Origin: Brachyhypopomus gauderio
Lineage: Eukaryota > Chordata > Actinopteri > Gymnotiformes > Hypopomidae
Length of the DNA stretch: 64,000 nucleotides
Direction: 5' to 3'
Assembly (NCBI RefSeq): GCF_052324685.1
Contig: NC_135212.1
Location: 46,072,712 to 46,136,711 of the forward strand
This document shows, in pieces, positions 23,669 through 36,123 of this stretch. The number at the start of each line of letters is the position of its first letter. The stretch's first letter is position 1. The notes under the pieces were generated by a model. It worked only from the letters and a program-made list of their open reading frames with translations. It was not told the DNA's origin and did not search any database. The position numbers were made by a program, and so were the translations under genes.

Positions 23669-24990
23669 GTATGTGTGTTTCTTTCTGTGTGTGTTTGTGC
23701 GTGTTGGTATGTGTGTGAAAAGAAGAAAGAGAATCGAAGAACAAGTGTTATCCACAAGTCTATGGTTTCTCACCATCAGATATGTTTTCTAACATTTGGC
23801 TTGGTGCCTTAGGTCAAGGGAAACAAAAGACACGAGCAGAGAGAGAAAAGGGTGAGACAGCAAAGTGAGAAACAGAGAGAGATAAACAGAGAGAGACCGC
23901 AGGAGAGACAGAGAGTCAAAATCTGACTACATGCTCACGTGGAGAGTGAGTTGTATGAGGACCGGAGCACACACAGACACACACAGACACAAGGACATAT
24001 GAACAGATGTAGACACATACGAACACACTTACCCTTCTCTGTACATACATACACACACACACACAGACACACAAAGACACCTACACACATACACAAAATC
24101 ACAGAATATATTGAATGTAAATATTTTGATTGAATATTGAGGCTTATGTATACAAAACTGATTCAGTGCCAAAATATAACATCCCATAATGTGGTCACTT
24201 CATGTTTCACGGGTTACCATAGTCTTTCCTACATGTATGATGTAATAATGACCAATAATGCCAGCGTTTCATAATGTTCTTTGCTGTTTCTTAAGAATCT
24301 CTTTCTGCTTAATATTGAATGACTATGGATTAAGGGAGGAATGTCTTCATGCATAGGGCACGCAATGATTGTATATTTTACTGCTTCAGCTTAGGATCCA
24401 TGAACACTTCTACTTACATGTAATTGTTTATCAGAGTTGATGTTGTTGCATATGCACTATGTTGACAAAAAACTGTACTGCAAAAAAAAAAAAAAAAAAA
24501 ACACATCGGCTGCTTGCTGTGATGCAGTATCAAACTGAAATGCTTTTTATAATGTTATTTTTCAACTGAATCATGGTTTGTTTTTAATGCGGTGAGTTTT
24601 GTCTCTTCCACTGTGCCATACCTGGAGTCCAGCTGTGGAGGACTCATTGTTGCATTAAAGTATTACTCAATTGTTCATATTGTTTATTAATCAGCATATT
24701 ATCCTGTCATGAAGGCATTATTTATTTGCTAAGATTTAAGAATAAATAAAAGTCGCTGTTGGATGGTAAACACTTGCTTTACTTCTTCCGCCATGAATAT
24801 CAGCTTCTGTTTTTGTCAAGCTCTGCAATTTCTGTGTGAAATAATGCATGCTTAGAACTACAGAGAATAAACTGTGATAGAGAAAGAAAGAAATGGAACT
24901 ATAAAATCTATTAATTAATTAATATGCAACATAAAATTATTTAATTAATTTGGGTTTTTAAATGGTAAATACATGAAATGAAATGTGCCA
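23456..24990. other. sez6l2 3' UTR and downstream region
   Basis: No further coding exon follows the TAA at 23453-23455. Contains a (GT)n tract at 23623-23672, a poly-A run at 24482-24500 and AATAAA signals at 24741 and 24745, which are candidates for the polyadenylation site. Confidence 0.5.
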
Positions 24991-24993
24991 TAT

Positions 24994-25274
24994 TTTGTCA
25001 ATTGTGATTTTTACACCCCAATCGAAATTTGTCCTCCGCTTTTAACCCATCTGTGCAGTCAGAACACACACACACACACACACTAGTGATTACTAGGGGG
25101 CTGTGGATCACACGTGCCCAGAGCGGTGGGCAGCCCTGACACGGCGCCCGGGGAGCAGTTGGGGTTAGGTGCCTTGCTCAAGGGCACCTCAGTCATGGCC
25201 TCAGGCCTGGGAATCGAACCCACGACCCTCCGGTCACAAGACCAGTTCCCTACCACCAGGCCATGACTGCCCCC
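24994..25274 (-). mobile_element. tRNA-derived SINE, copy 1
   Basis: On the minus strand it starts GGGGGCAGTCATGGCCTGGT and carries a tRNA-like B-box, GGGTTCGATTCCC. A conserved body follows (TTGAGCAAGGCACC near the middle, CCCCTAGTAATCACTAGTGT, a GT run, TCTGACTGCACAGATGGGTT), with an A/T-rich tail AATTGACAAAA. Two other copies lie at 50115-50340 and 63661-63945. Confidence 0.88.
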
Positions 25275-25302
25275 AAATGGCCTTGGCGGCCTTTTAGCAG
25301 CC

Positions 25303-25570
25303 CAGTGGCGGAGCTAGACTTTTATTCAAGGGGTGGCCAAAGCTTTATCCCGAGGGGTCCACGGGGTTTGTCGACGGGGGGGGGGGGGTGATGGGTGATG
25401 GCGGCGAGTGTTAGTTGTCGACAGGGGTGGCGAGTGTAAAATGGACACAAATTAAATATTATGTCGCGATCGACCGGTCACCAGTGGTTAAAGTTACCAT
25501 TTCCAGTGGGGTGGCACTAGGGGTGGCACAGGCTCTGTTGGGCACAGGTCCCCCTTTGGCTACGCCACTG
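25303..25570. mobile_element. hAT-type MITE
   Basis: Terminal inverted repeats CAGTGGCGGAGCTAG and GGCTACGCCACTG, flanked by a near-perfect 8-bp target duplication (TAGCAGCC at 25295-25302, TAGCCGCC at 25571-25578). It contains a G-run at about 25377-25388. No coding sequence. Confidence 0.75.
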
Positions 25571-27505
25571 TAGCCGCCCCGCTGTTGGGCACTGGCTGCT
25601 CATCCCTTTAGTTCCACGCCACTCCATTCCTTTCCAAAGGACCGCACTATCCAATGCCCAATACATTTTTGTGGTAATGGTAAAGATAAATGGTAAACAT
25701 TTTATACGTGTATATATTTTTACATTTATTCATGCATTTATTTATAGATATTTTATGGATTTCTTTCACAGCTAAACTAAAACCACACTCACTGTGAACA
25801 TTTTAGCTGAGTCTGGGATTGTTTAGCTGGGTCTGAGACTCTTTAACTGGGTCTGGAACTGTTTAGTAGGGTCTGGAACTGTTTTCAGCCTTGCAGCTCC
25901 TCCCCACCCACCTTTATCCAATAGCTTATTAACAGCATTAGTATTGCCCACCTCATTAACAAGGACTGGAGGAAGAAATCCAGATAGAAACACATATAAA
26001 TAAACACAAAAAAATCATAAATAAATAAAAGTTTATTTCAGTATTTCTGCATATGTAAGTTTATTTATTCATTTATTCATGCATTTTATATCGCATTAAT
26101 TTATTTTTATTTTGTCACTTTTTATTTATTTTAAAAATAACATTTATTTTCTCTTATATCTGATTTATGTATGTATTTCTTATATAATTATTATTTGATC
26201 CCTTTTGTCCTCCATATAGAACGCTCATATTATTATGTTTGAACTACCAGAAAGCCATGGACCTCTACACAGACTTTATTTAGTTACATTTAATGTTTAA
26301 AGTCCATTGTTAAATAGTTGGATTTGGACAGTTGGTATTTTGCTCTTTGATTTATCTTCACTGTGTTCTTTGTTTATATTAATTATGTCTGCTCTCTGTC
26401 AGGTTTATCCTACTACTTTGTTAGGCAGTTCTTTTTCATTTTGTTGTTATGCTTGTTAAATAAAACTACGTTTCCACTGGAAGAAATGACATGTCACGGT
26501 CCTTCATCACCACCAGTGTCGTGTTAGAAGTGGGATCCTGTCGACTTTGAACAAAATCGAATGGCACGTCAACCGAACACGAATGTAAGTGGCGCTAAAG
26601 CAGCAGCCTGGAGTAATGGGGTAGAGAGCATTACTGCCCCCTGCTGGACAGGTCTGAGAAGATGGAAAACAGCAGAACCAGGCTGGTGTTTGGAGAGAGA
26701 AGGGCAAAAGCTGAGACACCTTCCGCCTTCTAGGTTACAGCGGCGAGTTGCAAGCAGCCTCCCTGCACAATGACTGGACAGTGGCCGTAGTACAACTGTG
26801 TGTAGAGGCTCTAAAGGTCCCCGTGGGTCTATTGGCAGAACACCATGACAATTTTAATGCCATTGACCACAGTGACAGCGACGTTTTGGGCAGGTTCCAG
26901 CAGTGTTATTGATTGGGCTGCTGTTCTTGGAAAGATGGAGGGAGGGAGTATAAGCATGCCAGTGGTGCAGATGTGCATAACCTCAAGAGGCATATGCAGC
27001 ATCGTCAATAAACAATCTACTGTTAAGAAAACAAGTCCTTTGGAGCTCACTTATCATAATAAAACAGTGACTAATGTAGAAATGACACCGATCCCATAGC
27101 ACGTATCAGAATCAGGTCGATATCAAAATATGCTGGATCGGATGTTGCGAGGAAATCGATCCAGTACCTTCAATCCTGAATGAAAATAGCACAGTATTGT
27201 TTTGCAGCAGTGCAATACAGGTCATGTGGTAACAGTCAGGTTTGTTTGAGCAGTTTAAGCACAGCTGTGGGGTTTAGCTGTAGAGTTCACATTAACAATT
27301 AAAACCGCCACGGTCAAAGGCAAACATCCATGTACATGCACACATGGTATTATTTGCCTGGCAGTCATGTAGTTTTAACAACCCTGTGTTGGGGAACAGA
27401 TTTTCTGATTTCTAGTGAGAGTATTTAAATGACATGAAAAATGTGTCATAGATTAATTTACCCATCACATCCATGCATGATATCTGTAGAAATATAGCCA
27501 CAAAG

Positions 27506-27555
<50 letters not shown>

Positions 27556-29152
27556 CTTACACACAATTGAACCACATATCTACATTGGTTTCTAATGAAA
27601 TATCAAATAATCTGATCTGTATCAATATTCAAATCATTCAAATGCAAGATATTGATAAACTTTTTATTGTGCCATCTCTATGAAACACTCAACATTAAGG
27701 ACATTTCTGATTGCATTGTCAGTTGCTGCTTTGGCATCAGTGAAGTTAGGAAACAGAGAACAGATTTGATCTACACTCTACCTTTGAACCCTATGGATCG
27801 TTATGATTTAATCTACTATCTTCAGAAGTACTTCGTTGGTGATGTTTCTCGTGTTTCTCGTACGTTAGTATGCCCTGTTCGTTACAGACTTAATCACACC
27901 ACAATAGAAAAGCTGACTGTTTTGGAGGAAGTAAAAGTAAACACTGACCTATTTATGTGGATCGCTATAACGGTTAAACTCTGCCACCACGGCAAGGCGG
28001 TACCAAAACAAATGACAGACGTGTTTTCTGACCAATCACGGAGTCCGTGGCTGTAGAAGGGGCGGTGCTCAGGAGCAAGATGGAAACTAGTGGATGGGCG
28101 CAGGAGATAAAATCAGAGAACGGAAAATGATGTCTTGAGAAAAATACACCTAGAGAAGCTATCTGTCTATATGTACATATATACAACTTCGAATTTAACT
28201 CATGTAAACTACCATCTACTGTTTACGGTGTGTTGTGCGTCTTGATTCCGGGGAAAATCAGCCCAGTTTGGTGAGAAAACGACCAGCTATCCCGCAATAC
28301 TACCAATAGGTGAATATTAGCCACAGCTAGCTAGCTAACCTTAGGTTTGTTTTTCTGTGGTGTTAGCTTGTGTGCTAATGTTGCTAACGCTTCCCTGTCA
28401 CCAAAGTGTACCCGGCCCCGTTCGTGTCGCCGTGGTTTAAATAATAGTGGCTGACGCTGTTATAAGTAAATGGTTAAATATGAGTAGTGAATATTGCCTA
28501 AGTTCGTATAACAGGCTAATTAGATAGCTAGCTAGCCAGTGTATCACCAAACATGTAGCTGGCTTGTGTTGGTGCTGCCGTTTACTTTCGGGGTATGGTG
28601 TTAAATATGTGTGTCAGGATATACTGTCAGGAAACGGTAGAGTATAGAAAGATGAACTATTTACTATTGCAAGCCAAATGTGTCACGTATGGTCCTCCGC
28701 ACTGACCTAATTCCTCATGGAGGTGGGGAGTTGTTACACATTACAGTGAGAGTATACCTATAGAGTTAATTAACGAGGCATGTGGCTTAGTTAGAACAAC
28801 ATTTTAGTTTCTATGTGTGCCACGGACTTGAGCTCCGTATCCACGAAGTTCTTCATTTACTTTATATACCTACTCAAAATATCTGCAGGATGCGTCACGG
28901 GTTATAAATGTATATGACTTCCGTCTCCGACTTTGAAGCGTTGTGTGGGTGTTGTGAATCCTGGAGCACTTCCAATGTGATCAACGTCTTTTACTGCTTT
29001 ATTGTTTGAGTTCATGCTTGGAGTGGATGCAAAACAGGTTTCTGGAGTCGGGGGGAAACGCTGCTGAGATTACACGACTCTTGCTGACGGATGTGCTTCG
29101 TGTTTAAATCTTCAGGTAGTGCAGTTAGAAGAGTTGGGCATCTCATTTCCTG
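25571..29152. other. sez6l2-kctd13 intergenic region and kctd13 5' region
   Basis: AT-rich with a (GT)n(TA)n tract at about 27508-27554. An unrecognised 134-codon frame lies at 27652-28056. A candidate non-coding kctd13 exon ends at donor TTTG|GTGAGA (28270/28271), and a matching acceptor (AAATCTTCAG) ends at 29115, 38 bases before the kctd13 ATG. Several GCTAGC-rich stretches near 28325-28380 have no obvious function. Confidence 0.4.
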
Positions 29153-31200
29153 ATGTCCGCTGAGGCCTCCAGTGAAAGTGTGTTGTTGGGGTCGGGTCCT
29201 GCCCCGTCGTCCCCCAGCCATGGTGTACAGGAGAAAGCTGGGAAGGGTCTGGCTGGCAGCAAGTATGTGAAGTTAAATGTGGGCGGCTCCATCCACTACA
29301 CCACGGTCCAGACACTCAACAAAGAGGACAGTCTGCTCAAGAGTATGTGTGATGGAAGCGTGGAGGTCACCATAGACTCAGAAGGTGAGCGTGCGTATGT
29401 GAAGGCACCCTAATGTGTTGGAGACGGTTAATGAGACTGTGAATGTGCACATGACATGGATGTTGGACCATAAAAATAAACAGTATTGAAGGTGCAAAAA
29501 TGTGCTTTATAAGATCAACAGTAGCAAAATGACTGAATTATTTTACACTTGATCCAGCTGCACTAAAACCGTCTTCTGCGAAGTTTCATTCAATTTCATT
29601 CAAAAATTTTTGCTAGACTTGTGTGTATAATTTATTTATTTATTGCTCAATATCCTCAATAATTTGACAATCCTAAGTGGCAGTTTCTCCCTCTTTCTCA
29701 CACACACACACACACACACAGGGTGGATGGTGCTGGACAGGTGTGGCCGCCACTTCCCCCTAGTGCTAAACTTCCTGCGGGACGGGACGGTGCCGCTGCC
29801 CGAGAGCCAGAGGGAGGTGGAGGAGGTGCTGAAGGAGGCGCAGTACTACAGGCTGCAGGGGCTGGTTCAGCACTGCCTCGCTACCTTACAGGTGCTGGTG
29901 TTTTCTGTGTTTACAAATCGTCATAGTGGGGAAAATTTAGAACAATTATTCAGATTACCAGTGATGCAAGCAGTGTTGTATTAAGATGGCGGTCTGCTTA
30001 TTTGACACTGCATTTGATCAACACACTCTAGAAGTTGTATATGCGTTTCTGGTTCTGTGTGTGCAGAAACGCAGTGAGTTCTATGAGGGAGGGTGCCACA
30101 TCCCCATGATCACGTCTGCCAAAGAGGAGCAGAGGATGATTGCCACCTGCAGGAAGGTGAGAGAACCGTTTCGCTTTGTGTTCAACGCGTGCATCCTTTC
30201 AGACTCATAAAGCGTGCTCATAAGGTAGCACAAACACATGGCTGCTTCATGATAATAGAGGGTCAAGTTAATGAAGGAATGGTTTCTAAAACTTGTTGAA
30301 ATCTCTTTCAGCCTGTGGTCAAATTGCAGAATAACAGAGCGAACAATAAGTATTCCTACACCAGGTACTTTCAACACACACTAGCTGATGCATAGCTTAA
30401 AAATACTACAAGCTGCAAACATGTATCTGAATTGGATAGAAAGCTCATTTTGTCATACGTTTTCAAATGTGCTTCATCACTACGTATGACTGCTGAAAAC
30501 CCGTATTGTGATAAGATGAACGTTTCCCATCTTATGTCGGTGTTTTGTGTCTCTGCTTTTGTGTTTGGGGCATTGTATCTCTTTTTCTCACCCAGTAACT
30601 CTGATGACAACTTACTGCGGAACATTGAGCTGTTTGATAAGCTGGGCCTGCGTTTCAACGGCAGAGTGCTCTTCATTAAAGATGTGCTGGGGGACGAAAT
30701 CTGCTGCTGGTCCTTCTACGGCGAGGGACGCAAGATCGCAGAAGTTTGCTGTACCTCCATTGTCTATGCCACTGAAAAGAAACAGACCAAAGTGAGCATG
30801 CAAGAGGGTGCATGTGCACGTGCGTGTGCACATTTGCATGCGTGTTTGCCCATTCTCTTTTGATTAATTTATTGCCCTGTCCTTATTTTCATTATTGTCT
30901 CTTTTTCCTCTCACTTTTTCTCTTCTGTTGCTCACCTTTTACTACCAGGTTGAGTTTCCAGAAGCTCGCATCTTTGAGGAGACCCTGAACATCTTGATTT
31001 ATGAGAATGGGCGGGTCTCTGGTTCTGGAAGCATGGCCCTGTGGGATTCGGGTGGTGTCTCATCTCCCAGCGTGGGCCAGTCTGAGGAGGGTGGGGCTGG
31101 TGTTGGGGGTGCAGACAGAAGGGTGAGGAGGATCCACGTACGTAGACACATTATGCATGATGAGAGGGGCCATGGACAGCAGACTGTGTACAAGGACTGA
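29153..31200 (+). CDS. kctd13: kctd13, BTB/POZ adaptor of the CUL3 ubiquitin ligase
   Basis: Six coding exons: 29153-29384, 29722-29891, 30067-30156, 30312-30364, 30596-30791 and 30949-31200. Phases agree and give 330 aa, against 329 in human KCTD13. The T1/BTB domain starts at [16 protein letters not shown] (about residue 36), continues through [19 protein letters not shown] and ends in exon 3. The C-terminal half has [64 protein letters not shown] and the basic end [16 protein letters not shown]. In mammals KCTD13 presents RhoA to CUL3, affecting actin and synaptic transmission. The loop after NILIYE is Gly/Ser-rich and diverged. Exon 2 follows a (CA)10 tract that runs directly into the acceptor. 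The fit to KCTD13 over KCTD10/TNFAIP1 rests on the MSAEAS start and the sez6l2 neighbourhood. Confidence 0.95.
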
Positions 31201-32862
31201 ACGTGAGAGGTAGAGGAAGAAATGAGTAAGGAGGAAAAGCCAGAGTCATGGCCTAAAGGTGCTAGCTATGGCTGGAAATGTGTGAATGAATAATGTATGG
31301 GGACTTGAAACACAGCTGGACGGATGAGTGGAGGTTGGAGTCAGTCTTTGGTTTTTCAACACTGCACTGATGGGTGGGGTGGGGACTTGTACAGACGTAG
31401 TTTAGAAATTATTCCAAAAGACCCACGGTGTGGTTCTGTTTAATTTGTGGGTTTTTTTCATTCTGCTTTTGTTAATTTTTTTTATTTATTATCTCTTAAT
31501 TTATTGTCTAGATTTTTTCATTTCTAAGAGTAAGGAATAAGTTATTGATATGTATTTTTCAGGCACGACTGGTGGTCTTTTTAATGGGATCTCTTGATGC
31601 CTAATTACTGTTCTTGTATGCAGATGTGTGTGCAGTGACCACTGCAGAGAGGTACTTAGAGGCAACTTATGCTTGACTGACGTGTAATGCATATTTCCAC
31701 TGTATGCCATCCTTGACGTGCTTTCCCAAAAGTATACACAGCACAACCGATAGCCATAAGATGACCAAGAAACTATTCAAACCAATAGGTATTGTACACG
31801 AGTTAGTTATTGTTAATTTAAGTAGATCGTCCTTCTGAAGATGTGCTACAGATTTACTGGTCATCATGGTGAGTCTTGCTTCATCGTGTTTCTATAAATG
31901 GTATTGAGGTTATTCTTACTTTGGGCCTGTTTATGGTCCCATCCACCAGCCTGGTAGTGCACATTATTCAAATGAGCCAGGTTTATTTTTTAATAATACA
32001 TGCAGATATCTATACCATACAAGCCAGACTCCAAGCAAGCCCACAGTCTATAATAAGAATATATACATATAAATACTTACTGAAACTTATTCGGGAAGGC
32101 ATCTAGAATATGTTAATAAAAGACTGCTATTTACTTTATCTATAGTGGGCATAAGAGATCAATTTAAATTCGTTCTGCATGTGTTTGCTTTTGTTAATAT
32201 TAATTTCCTCCATTGTACTCTGGTGATTATTCAGAAACTATCTTCAAGATAAAAGGAACATGTGCTGAAGGTGTCAACATGTACATCAAGCTGCAAGGGT
32301 TTTGTGGCCACCCATTTCTATTGACAAGACAGAAGGCAAATAAGTTAATCTGTGTGTGTGTGACCTTGAGTATTGTCAATTAATAGCCCACTGGCTGACC
32401 TGTCATACTGCTGTAATTAGGATTTATAATAATGGCTGCGCTTCACCACCACTAGTCTTCTAAAAATGTTTACTGACCAATAAAACACCAGGGTCGTGCT
32501 CAAAAGTACAAGATCGGTACTAAACTGCACAGTATTATCATACATTTGCATCACTTTTAAGGTACGTTGTTTTTATTGTTTAAACCATTAATAAAATTCT
32601 TTTACACGTTTCTTTGTGATTCTTGTTGAACTCGGGTTACTACTTGTCTAAAAAGAAATAATTGAGAAAAAATAAATTGAGAAATTTAAAATAATTCCCA
32701 AAACAGGACTTCTAGCTGTCAATCTTCAGAGAGCCTCAGCAACGTACGAAATGACGCAATAGGACGTGCGCGGAACCGAGAGCGCGCCAACCCTGGATGA
32801 TCCAAACAAGTACGCGCAGCTGAAACGGTCCCGCGTGGATGATCCTGTTTTTTTAATTGGCT
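31201..32862. other. kctd13 3' UTR, spacer and hirip3 5' region
   Basis: A candidate polyadenylation signal AATAAA is at 32115-32120. No coding segment was recognised. The 160 bases before the hirip3 ATG are CpG-containing (ACGTACGAAATGACGCAATA and nearby), consistent with a housekeeping promoter. Confidence 0.45.
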
Positions 32863-33518
32863 ATGGGTTCAGAAAAGGACGATATTCGCAAATTCGTCTT
32901 CGGAGAATTGCACGATTGTTCGGATCTCAGGTAAAATCGCTGTTTAGGAAGTAACTTGCAAGTGTTTGTTGGCGAACCACCTAACCTAGCTTAACGTTAG
33001 TTAGCTTATCTGTCCAAGCAGCTCGCCGTTGGAAACTTGTAAGGCCTTTGGTTTGAAAACTAAACGTAACACTTTATTTGTGTCTTTAGTACGTTAACGA
33101 TACGCATATTACGAAGAAGATATCTTGAACATGTCGGTAAGGAATCCCTCAGCGAGGAGCACAAACAGTTACTCAAGCGAATTGTGGAAGAGGAACTTTT
33201 GAAAATGCAGGTAGGTGTCATGGTTGATTTTATATGCTGTTGCATTTAGATTTGTTCGGTTTAAAATGTTATACTTATCGTTTAATCCCCTGCATTTTCA
33301 GGATAACGGCGACGAAGAATGTTTGGACACGAGCGCAGAACCACTACAGAAGCAGAACAAACGGAAGAGGGAGGAGGATAAAGATGAAACCGAAGAGCAA
33401 AACGAAGATGATGTGGTGGCCAGAAAAAAGAAATCGCGTTTTGAATCGGCTCCTCCAGGTGAAAGTAGTGGTGGTTTTCTTTTTTGTTGGTTTGATGAAC
33501 ACTTTCCATTAAACAAAG

Positions 33519-33582
<64 letters not shown>

Positions 33583-36054
33583 TAGAGCTAGGTTGCACCT
33601 CAGTATCTTTAATAGAAGGATGCCTCTTACTTCAACAAAATGTTCTGTTGGGATATTTCTCCTGACCCAGATAGGCCCCAACACCGCCCCGATGAACCGA
33701 TTGGTTTTGACTGAGTGACCCAAGCAAAGTCTTAACACCAAAAGTTCTTTTAGATCAATTTATATGGAATATAAGTGAGTACAAAATGGCCAAAGTATAC
33801 GTGGTACAAACTCTCCAGTGCACTGGTGCTAGTTGCCTAGAACTCTACCTAACCCAAGTGGATCTCAGCAGCGTCCGAGCAAAAAGTCTCCCGTGCTGGG
33901 CGATGTCCTCCCTTTCATACTCTTTCTCTCTAAGTTTCTATTTCTCCCTAAGTTTCGATAACTCCCCCCACCTTCGCTGCTCTCCATTGAAACCCACCTG
34001 CTCCTCTCTAGTTGCCTGCCTGGTTATCTAAAAACTGATTGCCTTACATTTTGCACTGAAAGGGCCCATTCTGTTCTCAAGGCCACTGTGGCCTCCTCAC
34101 TCCTGCTCTCCCACAATCTTCCAAGAAAACATTAAAGTTTCGTTTCACCTTTTAAGTTTCTTTTTTCCTACATCTGCAAAAACACTTGCACTTTGGATTT
34201 TTGAAAATGTGTGTCTGTGTATGTCTGTCAGATTCCCCTGATTCAGGAATAGAGAAGGCGGCACATGAGGAACCACAAAAGGACCATGAAGATGATGATG
34301 ATGATGGAAGAGAAGGACATGATGAGAATGATGAAGAGATGACAGAAAAGGTGGAAACTAAGAAGAAAGTGGAAAGGAAGGGCAGACTGAGCTCAGAAAG
34401 TGAGGAGGAACATAAACCAAGACAGAGCGGGAAGGTCGTAGACAGTGAGGAAGAGGAGCTCGACAGCTTTGACGACTCTGGTAAAGAGGAAGAAAACCAG
34501 CAAAAAACAAAGTCCAGAGGACAAAGGACAAAGAAGGTGAGCTCAGACGGCGAGGGAAAGGCGAACCGTGGGCAGAGCGGACCGGCAAGAGCTCCGGAGA
34601 GCAGAAGAGAAGATGATGTAAAAGAACCAGATTCCCATGAGAGTGAAGCTGTGAGAAGGGTCCAGAAGGAGGTTTTTGGGAGTAGTTCAGAAAGTGAGGA
34701 GGAAAGTGAAGAGACTGCAGCGAAGGGGAAAGAGAGTGACAGCGGAGAGAGTGATGAAGAAATTAGCAAAAAGAAAGGCGGTGCTAATGCGTCTTCTGAC
34801 GAAGAACCGAAAGCCAAGGGTAGGCGTGCTGTCTCTCTGACTTTTAACGCAGTCGTGTGGCGTTACTGTGTCATTATCCTCATGTTGCCGATCCATGTTT
34901 GTTCCCACATTAAGGAAAGAGAGACGAAGATGAGGACTCCCACTCGGACTCCTCGTCTCTGCCCTCGCTGGAAGAGGAAGAACAGAGCAAGAAGCCCAAA
35001 CAGGAAGTAAAGAAGAGCGGATCAAAGAGAAAGAACAGTGACGAGAGCAAAGCCAAAGGAGGAAAGGTGAGGTTGGTGGAGCTGCCAGCTCATGTTCAGG
35101 TGTGAGGAGCAGGCTGCACATGCTCAGGTAACCAGCAGCTGCCTCCTTGTCTGGGTAACTCCCAGTCAAGTGTGTGTGGTAGACCAAAGAGCACAGGAAC
35201 CTGACATCTCATCTATCCTAAAACCAAAATCCCATTTACATTATGAAATAATCATAATTAAGAATACAGTAGAACTCTGGAAGTCGATGGTAATCAGAGT
35301 AATACATTTCCCAATTTCCCTACAAAAATGATCAACAATTACTCTTGGGTAAGTAATACTGTATAAAGCCAATGTTTTGACAAAATCTAACACATCCAGT
35401 GAATTCCAATGCTAAGTCCATCACACGAATGCCTTTTTCGTACTGCTCTATGATCGCCTTTTTGAACTCGATTGTTGTTCTTACCTCTATTGTTTCTGCT
35501 ATGTCTGTCTTGGGACCAATGTTTTTGGTTTAAAGCGGTACAAAAAAACGCCAAATAGCGGCAAAGTGACCGAAGCACAAACTGTATTTTGTTTACACAA
35601 GTCAGGGGAGGCCGGTCAGATTCCGAAATTTTGATAGGGTTCCCAGACAATTTTCTCAAAATTTTGCGTCAACCTCCGAATATGTCGAGTACTGAGGTGA
35701 TCGAGTTCTGGGGTTCTACTGTATATATTATTGTCGATAGCTCTCAGATTTTCAGAGAACTTCAAAGCTAGGGGCCATAGTAACTAAGAGTGCCCTGCTC
35801 TTCACCAGTCTTTTCGCATGGTGTACCATATTGCTCTGTGTATAAGTGCTCTGGTCCATTGAAGTCTACCCTTGATCAAATGGGAATAGCCCCCTCTGCT
35901 GAATATCTATATAGTAACCAAGCTGACTTCCTGGTTTTGGGGCGTGACCAGCATATTGCTATTTCAACAGTATTGTACAAACAGTTGCCTTTGTACAAAG
36001 TTACTGCCTCCTCAATGCTTGAGAACACAAAATGCAAGCGAATGCATATTTAAC

Positions 36055-36123
<69 letters not shown>

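Noticed and set aside
24994-25274. Functional tRNA gene on the minus strand
   Set aside because: A B-box is present but the sequence does not fold as a full tRNA and continues into a dispersed repeat body with further copies, so it is a SINE.
32766-32954. Frame starting 97 bases before the hirip3 ATG
   Set aside because: It reads exon 1 out of frame and lacks the family N-terminus; the ATG at 32863 joins in phase to exon 2.
34152-34817. 221-codon minus-strand Ser-rich frame
   Set aside because: Antisense shadow of the Ser/Glu-rich hirip3 exon 4.
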